Source: CBDCME01 sp965218865 (lineage in GTDB: Bacteria; Pseudomonadota; Alphaproteobacteria; JAAXGF01). Taken from it: 64,000 nt of DNA. Position numbers and translations under genes: made by a program. The notes below the pieces were generated by a model. It was not told the origin of the DNA, ran no database searches, and saw only the letters and a list, made by a program, of their open reading frames with translations. This document shows, piece by piece, positions 40,725 through 49,576 of the stretch (within the stretch, counting starts at the first letter, position 1; each line of letters begins with the position of its first letter). The DNA lies in assembly GCA_965218865.1 (NCBI GenBank), contig CBDCME010000065.1, positions 28,597 through 92,596 on the forward strand. The letters run 5' to 3'.

Positions 40725-41492
40725 ATGACCGTGTCGTTCGATCGGCCGTTGCAATTTTTCTTTGGAACCCTGCCCCAGCCCTGCCCTTATTTGCCCGGTC
40801 GCAGCGAAAGCAAGGTCGTCACCGATCTCTCGGGGCCCGGGGCCCGGAATGCGCACGACCTTCTCATCCGAGCCGGTTTTCGCCGCAGCCACGACATGGC
40901 GTACAAACCGGCGTGCGGCAGTTGTAACGCTTGTGTACCCGTTCGTATTCGAGTCGCGAATTTCCGGCCGAGTCGGTCGCTGCGCCGAGTATCGAAACGC
41001 AATGCCGATCTTAAGTCGGTGGCCTTGCCGCCACGGGCGACAGGTGAACAATTCGCCCTTTTCACGCGTTATCAACAATCGCGCCATGGGGACGGCGGCA
41101 TGGCCCGGATGACCTTCAACGATTACAGCGCGATGGTTCAGGATACCGCGGTCGACACCATCGTGGTCGAATTCCGTGATCCGGGCGGCCGCTTGGTCGC
41201 GGTTTCGCTGAGCGATCGGCTTGGGGACGGTTTGTCGGGTGTCTACAAGTTTTTCGACCCCGACGAGGGACGCCGAAGCGCGGGGACCTTCATTATTCTC
41301 TGGCACGTTCGCCAGGCAGGGGACGAGGGTCTGCCTTTCGTCTATCTTGGTTACTGGATCGCGGACTGCCGAAAAATGGCTTATAAATCGCGCTTCCACG
41401 GCTTGGAAGGCTTTGGACCATCGGGTTGGCGAAAGTTATCCGCCGCCGCTGATTTCGGCGGCGTGGACCCGAGGCTCTCAAGCGTGGGATAA
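40725..41492 (+). CDS. bpt: Aspartate/glutamate leucyltransferase
   Basis: 255 residues. ATE family: N-terminal CPYLPGRSESKVVTDL, YKPACGSCNACVPVRI with a Cys cluster, and C-terminal YLGYWIADCRKMAYKSRF. Transfers Leu from Leu-tRNA to N-terminal Asp/Glu of proteins, marking them for the N-end rule pathway (ClpS/ClpAP). Single gene, with a palindromic repeat 9 nt after its stop codon. Confidence 0.94.
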   Translation: MTVSFDRPLQFFFGTLPQPCPYLPGRSESKVVTDLSGPGARNAHDLLIRAGFRRSHDMAYKPACGSCNACVPVRIRVANFRPSRSLRRVSKRNADLKSVALPPRATGEQFALFTRYQQSRHGDGGMARMTFNDYSAMVQDTAVDTIVVEFRDPGGRLVAVSLSDRLGDGLSGVYKFFDPDEGRRSAGTFIILWHVRQAGDEGLPFVYLGYWIADCRKMAYKSRFHGLEGFGPSGWRKLSAAADFGGVDPRLSSVG

Positions 41493-41501
41493 GTTGATAA
41501 C

Positions 41502-41640
41502 AGTCTGTTCGAAAACTCGCGGCGCCGGCCCTCTCCCCCTCCCGGCCACCCATATCAGCAACCTCTCGTGGGTGGCCGGGAGGGGCAGAGGGCCGGAACA
41601 GACGCAAAAAATGCGCGGACGCGCATTTTGGAACAGGCTC
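41502..41640 (+). repeat. Palindromic repeat, copy D
   Basis: Begins GTCTGTTCGAAAACTCGCGG and ends CATTTTGGAACAGGCTC. Same two-hairpin plan and same orientation to the upstream gene as the other copies. An IS630 copy starts six bases further. Confidence 0.9.
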
Positions 41641-41645
41641 TAATA

Positions 41646-42809
41646 CCAACCGCCCTTAACATTGACTTGTGCGAGCCCACGCTCTGAGGCCGATGGACAT
41701 GATCTTCCAAGGTTGGTCGGTCAGGTTGTTCCAGGCTTGGCAAGAGGCCTCGACGATGGCTTCATAGGAGTCGAAGACACGATTGGAGAGCCAGTTCTGG
41801 CGGAGGTATTGCCAGACATTTTCGGCGGGATTGAGCTCCGGGGACTTGGGTGGCAAAGGCACGAGGGAGATGTTCTCCGGGATGCCGAGTTTGGCAGTGG
41901 TGTGCCATGCGGCTTGGTCGAGCAGCACGACGGCATGGGCGTTTGGGGCAACGGCCCGGCTGATTTCCTCGAGATGCAGGTCCATGGCTTCAGTATTGGC
42001 GCGCGGCATGACCAGCGCCGCGCCCTCACCGCGCTCGGGGCAGATGGCGCCGAAGAGATACGCCGAAGAGGTCCGTAGGTCCTTGACCTGGCGCGGGCGC
42101 GATCCCTTTGGGGCCCACTGGCGCACCGGGCTGTTCTTCTGGCCGACGCGCATTTCATCTTGAAACCAAACCTCGATGGGCGTGTCCGGTGGCTGTGCCA
42201 CTACGATTTTCGCCAAGTGTTCGGGAAAACTTTTTTTTAAATTCCTCCTGTGCCCGCGCATCCTGGCCGACGTGGCGCGGGCGCGCGGAAATATGCGAGA
42301 ACCCGAGCGCGGCCAGCAGCTTGCCGACGCTCCGCTCGTGATAGTCCACGCCGAAGCGCGTTCGGATCAGTTGCTTGAGATCGATGCAGCGCCAGCGCAC
42401 GACCCCATCCCGTTCGGGATCGGGACCAGCCTCGATAGCCCGCGAAAGCGCCGCCATTTGCGACGGCGTCAACCGACGCAACGCCCCGTTCGGCTTGCGG
42501 TCGATCAGACCGGCCGGACCTCCCGCGTTGAACCGGTGAACCCAGTCCCGCAACGTCTGCCGATCCATGCCGCCAATACCCGCCGCGCACGCTCGATCCA
42601 TCCCATCGTAGATGGCCGCCATCGACAAAAGCCGTCGCGCCTGGTTCCCATCATCGCTCCGTGCCGCAAGAACACGGACTCTTTCAGCATCAAAGTCGTT
42701 TCGCAAAGGAATCGTTGGCATTGAACACACTCCCTTGTTGCCAACAACCTTGAATCACACAAAACCTAGCGTGTAAACCTTTGCGCGAGTCAAACTCTGG
42801 GGCGGTTGG
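41646..42809 (-). mobile_element. IS630-family element, copy 2 (inverted, frameshifted)
   Basis: 1164 bp between TA repeats (41644-41645, 42810-42811), nearly identical to the copy at 8636 but in reverse orientation and one base longer. The extra base is an A in a run of eight (seven in copy 1). With copy 1 it forms a 32-kb pair of inverted repeats. Confidence 0.93.
41656..42721 (-). pseudogene. IS630-family transposase, frameshifted copy
   Basis: The N-terminal frame (MPTIPLRNDFD..) runs from the ATG at 42721 to the poly-A tract near 42237, then leaves frame; the C-terminal frame with the DDE motifs continues to 41656. The only evident lesion is A8 instead of A7. Polymerase or ribosome slippage at A8 could still give full-length protein. 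Confidence 0.88.
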
Positions 42810-42837
42810 TATAAGTACGCCAGTCGGGGAGAATGCC

Positions 42838-43929
42838 ATGAAACGACGAAGTTTTCTGAGCGGCGCCGCTGTCGCGGGCGCCGCCGCGAGCACCTTCCCC
42901 GCCCCCGCCATCGCGAAGGGCAGTATCCGCTGGCTCATGGTCACGACCTGGCCGAAGAATTTTCCGGGCCTGGGGACGGGCGCCAATCTATTGGCCGACC
43001 TGATCACCAAGGGATCCGACGGCCGACTTTCGGTCAAGGTTTACGGCGCCGGCGAAATCGTCCCCGCCTTCGAGGCCGTCGATGCCGTCGCCAGCGGCAC
43101 CGCGGACATGGGACACGGGGCGCCCTATTACTGGAAGGGCAAGGTTGCGGCGACCCAGTTGATCGCGGCCCTGCCTTTCAGCTTGACCGCCCAGGAACAG
43201 AACGCCTGGTTCCAGTTCGGCGGGAGCCAGGAGTTGTCGGATACCGTCTACAAGGAACTCGGCTGCAAGTTTTTCCCGAGCGGAAACACGGGCGTCCAGA
43301 TGGGGGGCTGGTACAACAGGAAGATCGAGTCGATCGACGATTACAAGGGATTGAAGATCCGCATTCCCGGCTTGGGCGGAGAGGTCGTCAAAGCGGCGGG
43401 AGCCAATGTCGTCAATCTTCCGGGGGGCGAAATTCCCCCGGCCCTGTCCTCGGGCGCGATCGATGCGACCGAGTGGGTTGGCCCCTTCAACGATTTGGCC
43501 TTCGGTCTCTATAAGAGCGCCAAGTATTATTACTACCCGGGATGGCACGAACCCGGGACCGTGCTCGATAATTTTATCAATCTGGCCCAATGGGAAAAGC
43601 TCTCCGACGACCTCAAGGCCATCGTCCGGGCGGCCAACGCGACCGTGAACCAACGGGTGCTGTCCGAATTCGTGGCCCGGAACAGCATCGCCCTGGCCAG
43701 GCTGACCGACGAGCACGGGGTCGCCCTGTCGAAGTTACCCGACCCCGTGCTCAACGCCCTGGGCGCCCTCGCCGGCCAGGTCCTGAGCGATATCAGTGCC
43801 AAGGACAGTCTCTCGAGCAAGCTGTTCGCGAGCTTGGTCGATTTCCGAAAGAAGGCGATCGGCTGGTCACGGGTTTTAGATCAAGCCTATCTCACCGCCC
43901 GCGCCCTCCCCTTCAAATTCGTCGAGTAA
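42838..43929 (+). CDS. TRAP transporter substrate-binding protein (DctP type), orphan
   Basis: 363 residues from the ATG at 42838 (GGGGAGAATGCC upstream). Tat signal MKRRSFLSGAAVAGAAAS, then a DctP fold: VTTWPKNFPGLGTGA, LADLITKGSDGRLSVKVYG, GIRIPG-like LKIRIPGLGGEVVKAAG and DATEWVGPFNDLAFGLY. This subgroup binds 2-oxoacids or similar carboxylates. The DctQ/DctM membrane subunits are not present; downstream is mobile DNA and upstream an IS630 copy, so the operon has been cut. Its last codons are duplicated (see the tandem repeat). Confidence 0.92.
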   Translation: MKRRSFLSGAAVAGAAASTFPAPAIAKGSIRWLMVTTWPKNFPGLGTGANLLADLITKGSDGRLSVKVYGAGEIVPAFEAVDAVASGTADMGHGAPYYWKGKVAATQLIAALPFSLTAQEQNAWFQFGGSQELSDTVYKELGCKFFPSGNTGVQMGGWYNRKIESIDDYKGLKIRIPGLGGEVVKAAGANVVNLPGGEIPPALSSGAIDATEWVGPFNDLAFGLYKSAKYYYYPGWHEPGTVLDNFINLAQWEKLSDDLKAIVRAANATVNQRVLSEFVARNSIALARLTDEHGVALSKLPDPVLNALGALAGQVLSDISAKDSLSSKLFASLVDFRKKAIGWSRVLDQAYLTARALPFKFVE

Positions 43930-43958
43930 CACTGGCAAATTTGTCGAGTAACACTGGC
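43915..43958 (+). repeat. 22-bp tandem duplication at the end of the TRAP gene
   Basis: AAATT(C/T)GTCGAGTAACACTGGC occurs twice in a row with one difference. The first copy holds the stop codon of the gene. Downstream sequence is unrelated, so it marks a junction. Confidence 0.8.
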
Positions 43959-44166
43959 GGCTTGAATTGCGACGGGCGCGAGCTCATCGCAATTCCTGGC
44001 CCCGATAATTTCGGCTATATCCAGCCAACTGACCGACCGAACGGTTTCGGTTGCCGCCTTCGCGGTTCCGCAACTCTGTGTATACTGACAACGAAAGACA
44101 GTGCCGGGATTGGGGCATGGGCAGCACCAGAATATCTGGATGGCCTACCATTTCGAGGGAACAACG
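43959..44166. other. Intergenic stretch before the STAND fragment
   Basis: No gene recognised; should hold the promoter of the next gene. Confidence 0.4.
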
Positions 44167-44542
44167 ATGGACCCACTGACCATCGCGGTTGATGGTGTGG
44201 TGATTGCGGGCCTTGCCCTTTTATTGGGCATCCCGGCCAGCTTTGTTGCTCTGAAACAACTGATTTCGAGAAAGCCTACCGAACAGGCGCTGGTCGATGC
44301 TTCGCAAGATACGCGTGAATTGCCACCTGCAAAACCTAAGTCCAGCCCAACTGAAAAATTCCAGCTCGCAAACCTCCCTACTCCGCATTCCGCCCATCTT
44401 ATCGGCCGAGAATCCGAAAAGGCGCTGCTCACCAGCGAATGGAGCAAACGCAAAAAGCGCAACATCGTCGCCCTGATCGCCGAGGGCGGCACGGGCAAGT
44501 CGTTTCTGGTGTCGCGCTGGCTGGCGGAACTGAAGGTGTCAA
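44167..44542 (+). pseudogene. STAND-type NTPase (NB-ARC/AAA-like), N-terminal fragment
   Basis: About 125 codons from the ATG at 44167. One N-terminal membrane helix (VVIAGLALLLGIPASFVAL), a linker, LIGRESEKALLTSEW, then a Walker A IAEGGTGKSFLVSRWL. FxGR-(4-8)-L..W followed by GxGGxGKS is the usual entry of STAND/NB-ARC ATPases of signalling and defence proteins. The IS21 element cuts it right after the P-loop, and the remainder is not on the other side of the IS. The effector and sensor domains are therefore unknown. Confidence 0.75.
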
Positions 44543-44735
44543 TCGGCGTGCAAAATTGACCCCCTATCGGCGTGCAAAATTGACCCCCTGAGTGGCACGG
44601 CGGAGGTTGTCCCGGTAGCCGATAGGGGGGACCCGCGCGGCTTCGTGTAGCGCCTTGCGGTGCGCGGAGCGAAGCCGCGTGGGGGGTGCCTGTTGACCCA
44701 CCGGGGCAAGCGGGCCGCAGGCACGGCCTGCCGGG

Positions 44736-45464
44736 TCAGCAGCGGTTCTTGAAGCGCCAGCTCTCGTTGCCGGTCTCGATGATCTCGCAATGGTGGGTCA
44801 GGCGGTCGAGCAGCGCGGTGGTCATCTTGGGGTCGCCGAAGACAGAGGGCCATTCGCCGAAAGCGAGGTTGGTGGTGACGATGATCGAGGTGCGCTCGTA
44901 GAGCCGGCTCATCAGGTGGAACAGCAGCTGCCCGCCGGCCTGTGCGAAGGGCAGGTAGCCGAGTTCGTCGAGGATGACGAAGTCGCGTCGGACGAGTTGG
45001 TCCGCGGTACGGCCTTGGCGTCCGGAGCGGAGTTCGGCCTCGAGGTGGTTGACCAGGTCGACGACGTTGTAGCAGCGGCCACGGGCGCCCTTTCGGATAC
45101 AGGCGCGGGCGATGGCGACGGCGAGATGGGTCTTTCCGGTGCCGGTGCCGCCGACCAGCACGATGTTGCGCTTGCTCTCCAGGAAGTCGCCGCCGGCGAG
45201 TTCCTGGATCAGGGGCTCATTGACCGGGGAAGCGGCGAAGTCGAAGTCGGCCAGCTCCTTGGCCGTCGGCAGCTTGGCGGACGTCATCTGGTACTTGATG
45301 GAGCGCGCCTGCTTGTCGGCGACCTCGGTCTGCAGCAGCGTACCGATGATCTGCTGCACCGGATGACGGCGCTTGAGCCCGTCGGCGAGGATGTCGTCGT
45401 AGGCGGCGCGCATGCCTGCAAGCTTCAGCGCCGTCATCATCGCCAGCACATCATGACGCTCCAT
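44736..45464 (-). CDS. istB: IS21 helper ATPase IstB
   Basis: 242 residues. AAA+ ATPase with Walker [18 protein letters not shown], Walker [13 protein letters not shown] and sensor TTNLAFGEW. It forms the ATP-dependent assembly that selects target DNA and stimulates IstA. It overlaps the istA gene end by 14 bases. Confidence 0.95.
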   Translation of the reverse strand: MERHDVLAMMTALKLAGMRAAYDDILADGLKRRHPVQQIIGTLLQTEVADKQARSIKYQMTSAKLPTAKELADFDFAASPVNEPLIQELAGGDFLESKRNIVLVGGTGTGKTHLAVAIARACIRKGARGRCYNVVDLVNHLEAELRSGRQGRTADQLVRRDFVILDELGYLPFAQAGGQLLFHLMSRLYERTSIIVTTNLAFGEWPSVFGDPKMTTALLDRLTHHCEIIETGNESWRFKNRC

Positions 45465-46974
45465 GACCGGCCTCCCTCAGGCGGTCGTAGCGGCGGCAGT
45501 CGGCCACCGGCTGGTGGCGAAGCTGCAGGCCCTCGGGCGTCGGGATGGCCGGCGGCGGCGGCGGCTGGCGGTGCCGGGCGAGGATGTTGAGCACAACATC
45601 AGCGCTGCAGGCGCCGCAGGCGAGCGCTTCGGCGCAGGCCGCCTCGACCGCCTTCAGCCCGTCCTCCAGCACCGCCGCGAGGATTTTGACGATCTGACGA
45701 TCGCCGTCGTCGCGGCCGGTGAGCCGCGCCCGCATGCGGCCCAGCGCGCCGGGCAGTTGCCAACCCTTGAAAGGCGCGCCATTCCTCAGCGCACCGGGCT
45801 TCCTCGTCAGGATCGGCACGTAGTGCCACGGATCGTAAGCGATCTCACCGCGTCCAAAGCTCCGGGGGTGTTCGGCAACGGTCTCGCCATCCTGGCGGAT
45901 GACAATCCGATCGGCATAGGCCCGCACGTCGACCGTCCGCCCGACGGCACGGGCCGCCACGCTGTAGTGATTGTTGTCGAAGCGCACCAGACAAGTCTTG
46001 GAGACCGATACCTCGGTGGCGTGGAAGCCGTCGAAGGGGCCGCGATAGGCCATCAGGAAGGGGCGCTCCTCCTCGAACACCTGCCACACCGTCTTGCCCT
46101 CGATCGTCGGATGCGGCCGCTTCTTGGCGTCCTCGATGCACCGATCCTTCAGCCACGCGTTGATCTCGGCGTAAGAGCGGCCCCGCGGGCTGGGCACGAA
46201 CAGGCGGCCGCGGACGTCACCCACCTGCCTCTCAACCTGGCCCTTCTCCCAGCCCGCACCCGGAGTGCACGCCACCGGCTCCACCAGATGGTGGGAGCAC
46301 AGCTCCAGGAAGCGCCGGTTGTAGGCGCGCTCCTTGCCCACGAACACCGTGCTCACCGCCGTCTTCATGTTGTCGTAGATGCCCCGCCGGCAGACCCCGC
46401 CGAAGAAGTGGAAGGCCCGCTCGTGCGCCTCGAAGACCATCTCCTGGCTCTCGCGCGGGAAGATCTGAACCAGCTGCATGCGGCTGTAGCAGAGCCGCAT
46501 GTGCGCTGCCTTTACCTTGGTCGTCACACCCGACAGGCGCGCGTATTCGTGGCTCCAGTCGAACTGGTAGGCCTCGCCGGGATCGAAGCTCAGCGGCACA
46601 AAACCCTGCAACGGCGACAACAGCCGCCACCGCCGACGCCAGGCCCTGGCGTAGCGGCGCACCGCGTCGTAGCCGCCGCCATAACCCAGAGCCGCAAGGT
46701 CTTCATGAATCCGCAGCAGAGACAGACGATCCCGGCGCGGCTTCTTCTCGTTGGCCTCAAGCCGGCGCTCCAGCTCACCCACCCACGGCCCCAGCTTCGG
46801 CATCGGCTGGATCTTGCGCGCGTAGCTGTACGAGGTCTCATCACCCCGCACCACCTTGCGCACCGTGTTCTTCGAAACCCTCAAATCCCGGGCGATCTTC
46901 TTGATCGGAACACCCCTCACCAGATGATCCCGACGGATCCGCGCAATCGTCTCCACAACCAGCATCTCCCCCAC
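45451..46974 (-). CDS. istA: IS21 transposase IstA
   Basis: 507 residues. N-terminal HTH ([24 protein letters not shown] region), then the integrase core: [12 protein letters not shown] (Asp), [17 protein letters not shown] (Asp) and [15 protein letters not shown] (Glu). A C-terminal Mu-type beta-barrel follows. No disruption visible, so the element may be active. Confidence 0.95.
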   Translation of the reverse strand: MGEMLVVETIARIRRDHLVRGVPIKKIARDLRVSKNTVRKVVRGDETSYSYARKIQPMPKLGPWVGELERRLEANEKKPRRDRLSLLRIHEDLAALGYGGGYDAVRRYARAWRRRWRLLSPLQGFVPLSFDPGEAYQFDWSHEYARLSGVTTKVKAAHMRLCYSRMQLVQIFPRESQEMVFEAHERAFHFFGGVCRRGIYDNMKTAVSTVFVGKERAYNRRFLELCSHHLVEPVACTPGAGWEKGQVERQVGDVRGRLFVPSPRGRSYAEINAWLKDRCIEDAKKRPHPTIEGKTVWQVFEEERPFLMAYRGPFDGFHATEVSVSKTCLVRFDNNHYSVAARAVGRTVDVRAYADRIVIRQDGETVAEHPRSFGRGEIAYDPWHYVPILTRKPGALRNGAPFKGWQLPGALGRMRARLTGRDDGDRQIVKILAAVLEDGLKAVEAACAEALACGACSADVVLNILARHRQPPPPPAIPTPEGLQLRHQPVADCRRYDRLREAGHGAS

Positions 46975-47075
46975 CTCGTCTGTCCAAACAACGAGGTGTG
47001 TTCAAGAGCACAAAACCAGGGGGGTCAATTTTGGACGCCGATAACCCCCAATAGGGGGTCAATATTCCACGCCGA

Positions 47076-48095
47076 ACAACAGTGCGGGGATCTCCGGCCA
47101 ACTCGTCGTCCCTCTACGCGCTCTGTCGGGACGGGAGCCTGTGGGCCTGGGGTTACGGCGGCTACGGCAATCTCGCCCGAGGAGACACGGCGAACGCCTA
47201 CAGCCCGGTGCGTTGCAAGAAGACCGGCGATGTGCCGCTCGCCGACGTGATCGACTTCTGGCCCGGCCACGGCAATTACAACGCCTGCTTCGCGTTGACC
47301 CGCGACGGCACGCTGTGGGCGGTGGGACAAAACAGCTGGGGCAAGCTCGGCGTCGACGACGGCGAGAATAACAAGAACCTCTTCACCGAAGTGGCGGGCC
47401 TGCCGGGCGGGGCTGTGATCCGGAAAGTCGCGCCCTGCGGCTCGTCCCACGGTGCGGCCACGGCCGTGCTCATGAAGGACGGCAGCATCTGGACCACCGG
47501 TTATGGCAGCCACGGATTCCACGGCGACGGCGCCACCGATCATCGCCACCTCTTCGAGCAGCTGCCGCTGCCGGCCGGGGTCGCCGCCGCGACCGATCTC
47601 TGGGCCGGGGGCGAGTATCCGCAAGCGTGGTTCAACGGCGATGACGGCAACACCTACGCCTGCGGCTACAACGGCCAGGGCCAGCTCGGCGTCGGCAATA
47701 CCACCGAGAAAATCTTGACGCCCACACGGGTCGCCCTGCCGGACGGCGTCACCGCGCGCATGATCTCGACCGGCGGCGCCTATGCCAGCGTCCATCACCA
47801 TTCCACGGTCATGCTGGGCTCCGACGGCCGGGTCTACACCTGCGGCTATTACGGCCAGTACGGCGCCTGGGGCGCCGGCCAGAGCGCGACCCCGCTGCAA
47901 TGGCCGCTGCCGGTCCCGCCGGACCAATGGGACGCGGTCGAGGTGGTGGCCCACGGCCACACCTCCGAGGCGGGCTTCTTCGTCCGCTGCGTCGACGGCA
48001 CCGTCTGGGCCGCCGGGCGCAATTCCAACAACAAGCTCGGCGTCGAGGGCGGCGCCCACAACCCGACGGTGATGGCCCGGGTCGAGCTCTACTAG
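47076..48095 (+). pseudogene. Phage RCC1-repeat tail protein, 5' end removed by IS21
   Basis: About 335 codons open from near the IS21 edge (GTG at 47082). Repeats such as YALCRDGSLWAWGYGGYGNL, FALTRDGTLWAVGQNSWGKLG, NTYACGYNGQGQLGVGNT and VDGTVWAAGRNSNNKLGV are RCC1 blades. RCC1-repeat proteins occur in phage tail fibres and structural clusters. The N-terminal part that would attach to the virion is missing. Next to a tail-tip cluster on the same strand. Confidence 0.8.
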
Positions 48096-48105
48096 GGGGA
48101 CGCAC

Positions 48106-48543
48106 ATGCATCTCATCAGCTATGTGGAATCCGAGACCGGCGCCCATTTCCTGCCGCTGACGAGCTGGGTAAACGACGAGTTCACCTGGCTCTGCGAGCT
48201 CGACGGCCGGCACTACGCCCGCATCGCCTCCCTCGACTACGGCGAGCAGGACGCGCACATCGACCTCAAGACCCACGATCTTGGCGTCGAGACCGATCTC
48301 GCGGCCAGGCTCGATGCAGCCGCCGTCGACCGTATTCAGGCGCGGGCGCGTCGGGCCGAGCGCTACGCCGCCGAGATGCCGATCGGCGATCAGCTCGATG
48401 CCGTCCTCAAGACCCTCGTCGGCCTGCGCGAGGGCGGCGCCGCGCTGCCGGCCGAGATGGAGGCGCTGATCGACTGTTGGCAGGGAATTAAGAGCGACCA
48501 TCCCAAGCCCGCTCTGATGCCGGCGCCGGCGGCAACCGAATAG
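48106..48543 (+). CDS. Phage structural-cluster protein, unknown
   Basis: 145 residues. N-terminus MHLISYVESETGAHFLPLTS, then LCELDGRHYARIASLDYGEQ (beta-rich) and a helical second half with QARARRAERYAAEMPIGDQL. It has the size and position of tail-fibre assembly proteins, but I do not recognise the family. RBS GGGGGACGC upstream; 10 nt after the RCC1 gene. Confidence 0.7.
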   Translation: MHLISYVESETGAHFLPLTSWVNDEFTWLCELDGRHYARIASLDYGEQDAHIDLKTHDLGVETDLAARLDAAAVDRIQARARRAERYAAEMPIGDQLDAVLKTLVGLREGGAALPAEMEALIDCWQGIKSDHPKPALMPAPAATE

Positions 48544-48544
48544 C

Positions 48545-49171
48545 ATGCCCGATCCGGCCCTCGAGCAGGCGATCCGCGAGGCCTACGCCTCGGCGCCCGC
48601 CGACACCGTCATCCTGCACACCCTCGAGCTGCGCCATCCCGCCTTCGTGGACGACGACGGCAACGCATCCGCGATCCGCGTGGTGCGGAACTTCGCGGAT
48701 GCCGATCGCTGGCAGGACCTGGGCGGTGCCGAGGCGCGCGCCGCGCTCGACGCTCTTCCGGAAGAGACCCGCGACCAGGTCGGCCTCGTTGCCCGCCTGG
48801 AAGCCGACGCGCCGATGGATGCCGGGCGCATGGCGGTCTTCATCGCGCTCGGCTTCGAACTCGAGCTCCCGCCCATCGATACCGCGCCGGTGCCCGAGAT
48901 CGCGGTGACGCTGGACAATGTCGGCCGCGAGATCGTCCGCCATCTCGATGCCGCGGCGACGTCGCACGAGATCATCGAGGTGACCTACCGGCCCTATCTC
49001 TCGACCGACCTCGAGGGCCCGCAGATGGACCCGCCGATCACGCTCACCATGACTGAGATTGAAATTGACGTGTTCCGCGCTACCGGCCGGGCAAGAATGC
49101 TCGATATCGGCAACAAGGCCTTTCCCGCCGACCTTTACACCGCCAAGCGGTTCCCGGGGCTCACGCGCTAG
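48545..49171 (+). CDS. DUF1833-family phage tail protein
   Basis: 208 residues. AIREAYASAPADTVILHTLELRHP and EITYRPYL-type stretch IIEVTYRPYLSTDLEGPQMD plus NKAFPADLYTAKRFPGL are typical of DUF1833, found between tail minor proteins and the NlpC-like gene. Structural part of the tail tip. The next gene starts one base after its stop. Confidence 0.88.
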   Translation: MPDPALEQAIREAYASAPADTVILHTLELRHPAFVDDDGNASAIRVVRNFADADRWQDLGGAEARAALDALPEETRDQVGLVARLEADAPMDAGRMAVFIALGFELELPPIDTAPVPEIAVTLDNVGREIVRHLDAAATSHEIIEVTYRPYLSTDLEGPQMDPPITLTMTEIEIDVFRATGRARMLDIGNKAFPADLYTAKRFPGLTR

Positions 49172-49576
49172 ATGCACTGGGCCGAAGAGCTGATCGGCCG
49201 CCCGTGGGTCGCGGGCGGGCGCGGACCGCATGCGTTCGACTGCTGGGGCCTCGCGCGCTGGTGCTGGCGTGAATACTTCGCCATCGAGGTGCCCGAGGTC
49301 CCGGTCGATGCCGCCAACCTGCGCGCCGTGCTCGCCGGCTTCCACGATCACCCCGAGCGCCGACACTGGCAGCTGGTTGAGAACGCCCGCGAGGGCGATG
49401 GCGTGTTGATGCGCCAGTCCCGCCATCCGGTCCATGTCGGGATCTGGCTCGCCGTCGACGGCGGCGGCGTGCTTCATGCCGCCCGCGATATCGGCGTCGT
49501 GTTCCAGTGCCCCCTCGATCTCGCAACCCATGGCTGGCGCATCGAGGGTACTTACCGCTTCACCGGAGAGACTTGA
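49172..49576 (+). CDS. NlpC/P60-like tail-tip peptidase
   Basis: 134 residues. FDCWGLARWCWREYF carries the catalytic Cys; HPVHVGIWL supplies the His; LIGRPWVAGGRGP is the usual start. It probably cuts cell-wall peptides during DNA injection or has a structural role in the tail tip. The order DUF1833-NlpC-tip protein fits lambda-like and GTA-like clusters. The next gene overlaps it by one base (TGATG). Confidence 0.9.
   Translation: MHWAEELIGRPWVAGGRGPHAFDCWGLARWCWREYFAIEVPEVPVDAANLRAVLAGFHDHPERRHWQLVENAREGDGVLMRQSRHPVHVGIWLAVDGGGVLHAARDIGVVFQCPLDLATHGWRIEGTYRFTGET

Larger units (their letters stand above)
44543..47075 (-). mobile_element. IS21-family element
   Basis: Ends are TCGGCGTGCAAAATTGACCC at the left (repeated after 24 bp) and TCGGCGTGGAATATTGACCC read inward from the right, with a second copy TCGGCGTCCAAAATTGACCC inside. 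Multiple terminal repeats are normal for IS21. It encodes IstA and IstB with a short overlap. Left flank: STAND gene; right flank: phage gene; so it sits at the border of two unrelated segments. No clear target duplication. Confidence 0.9.
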
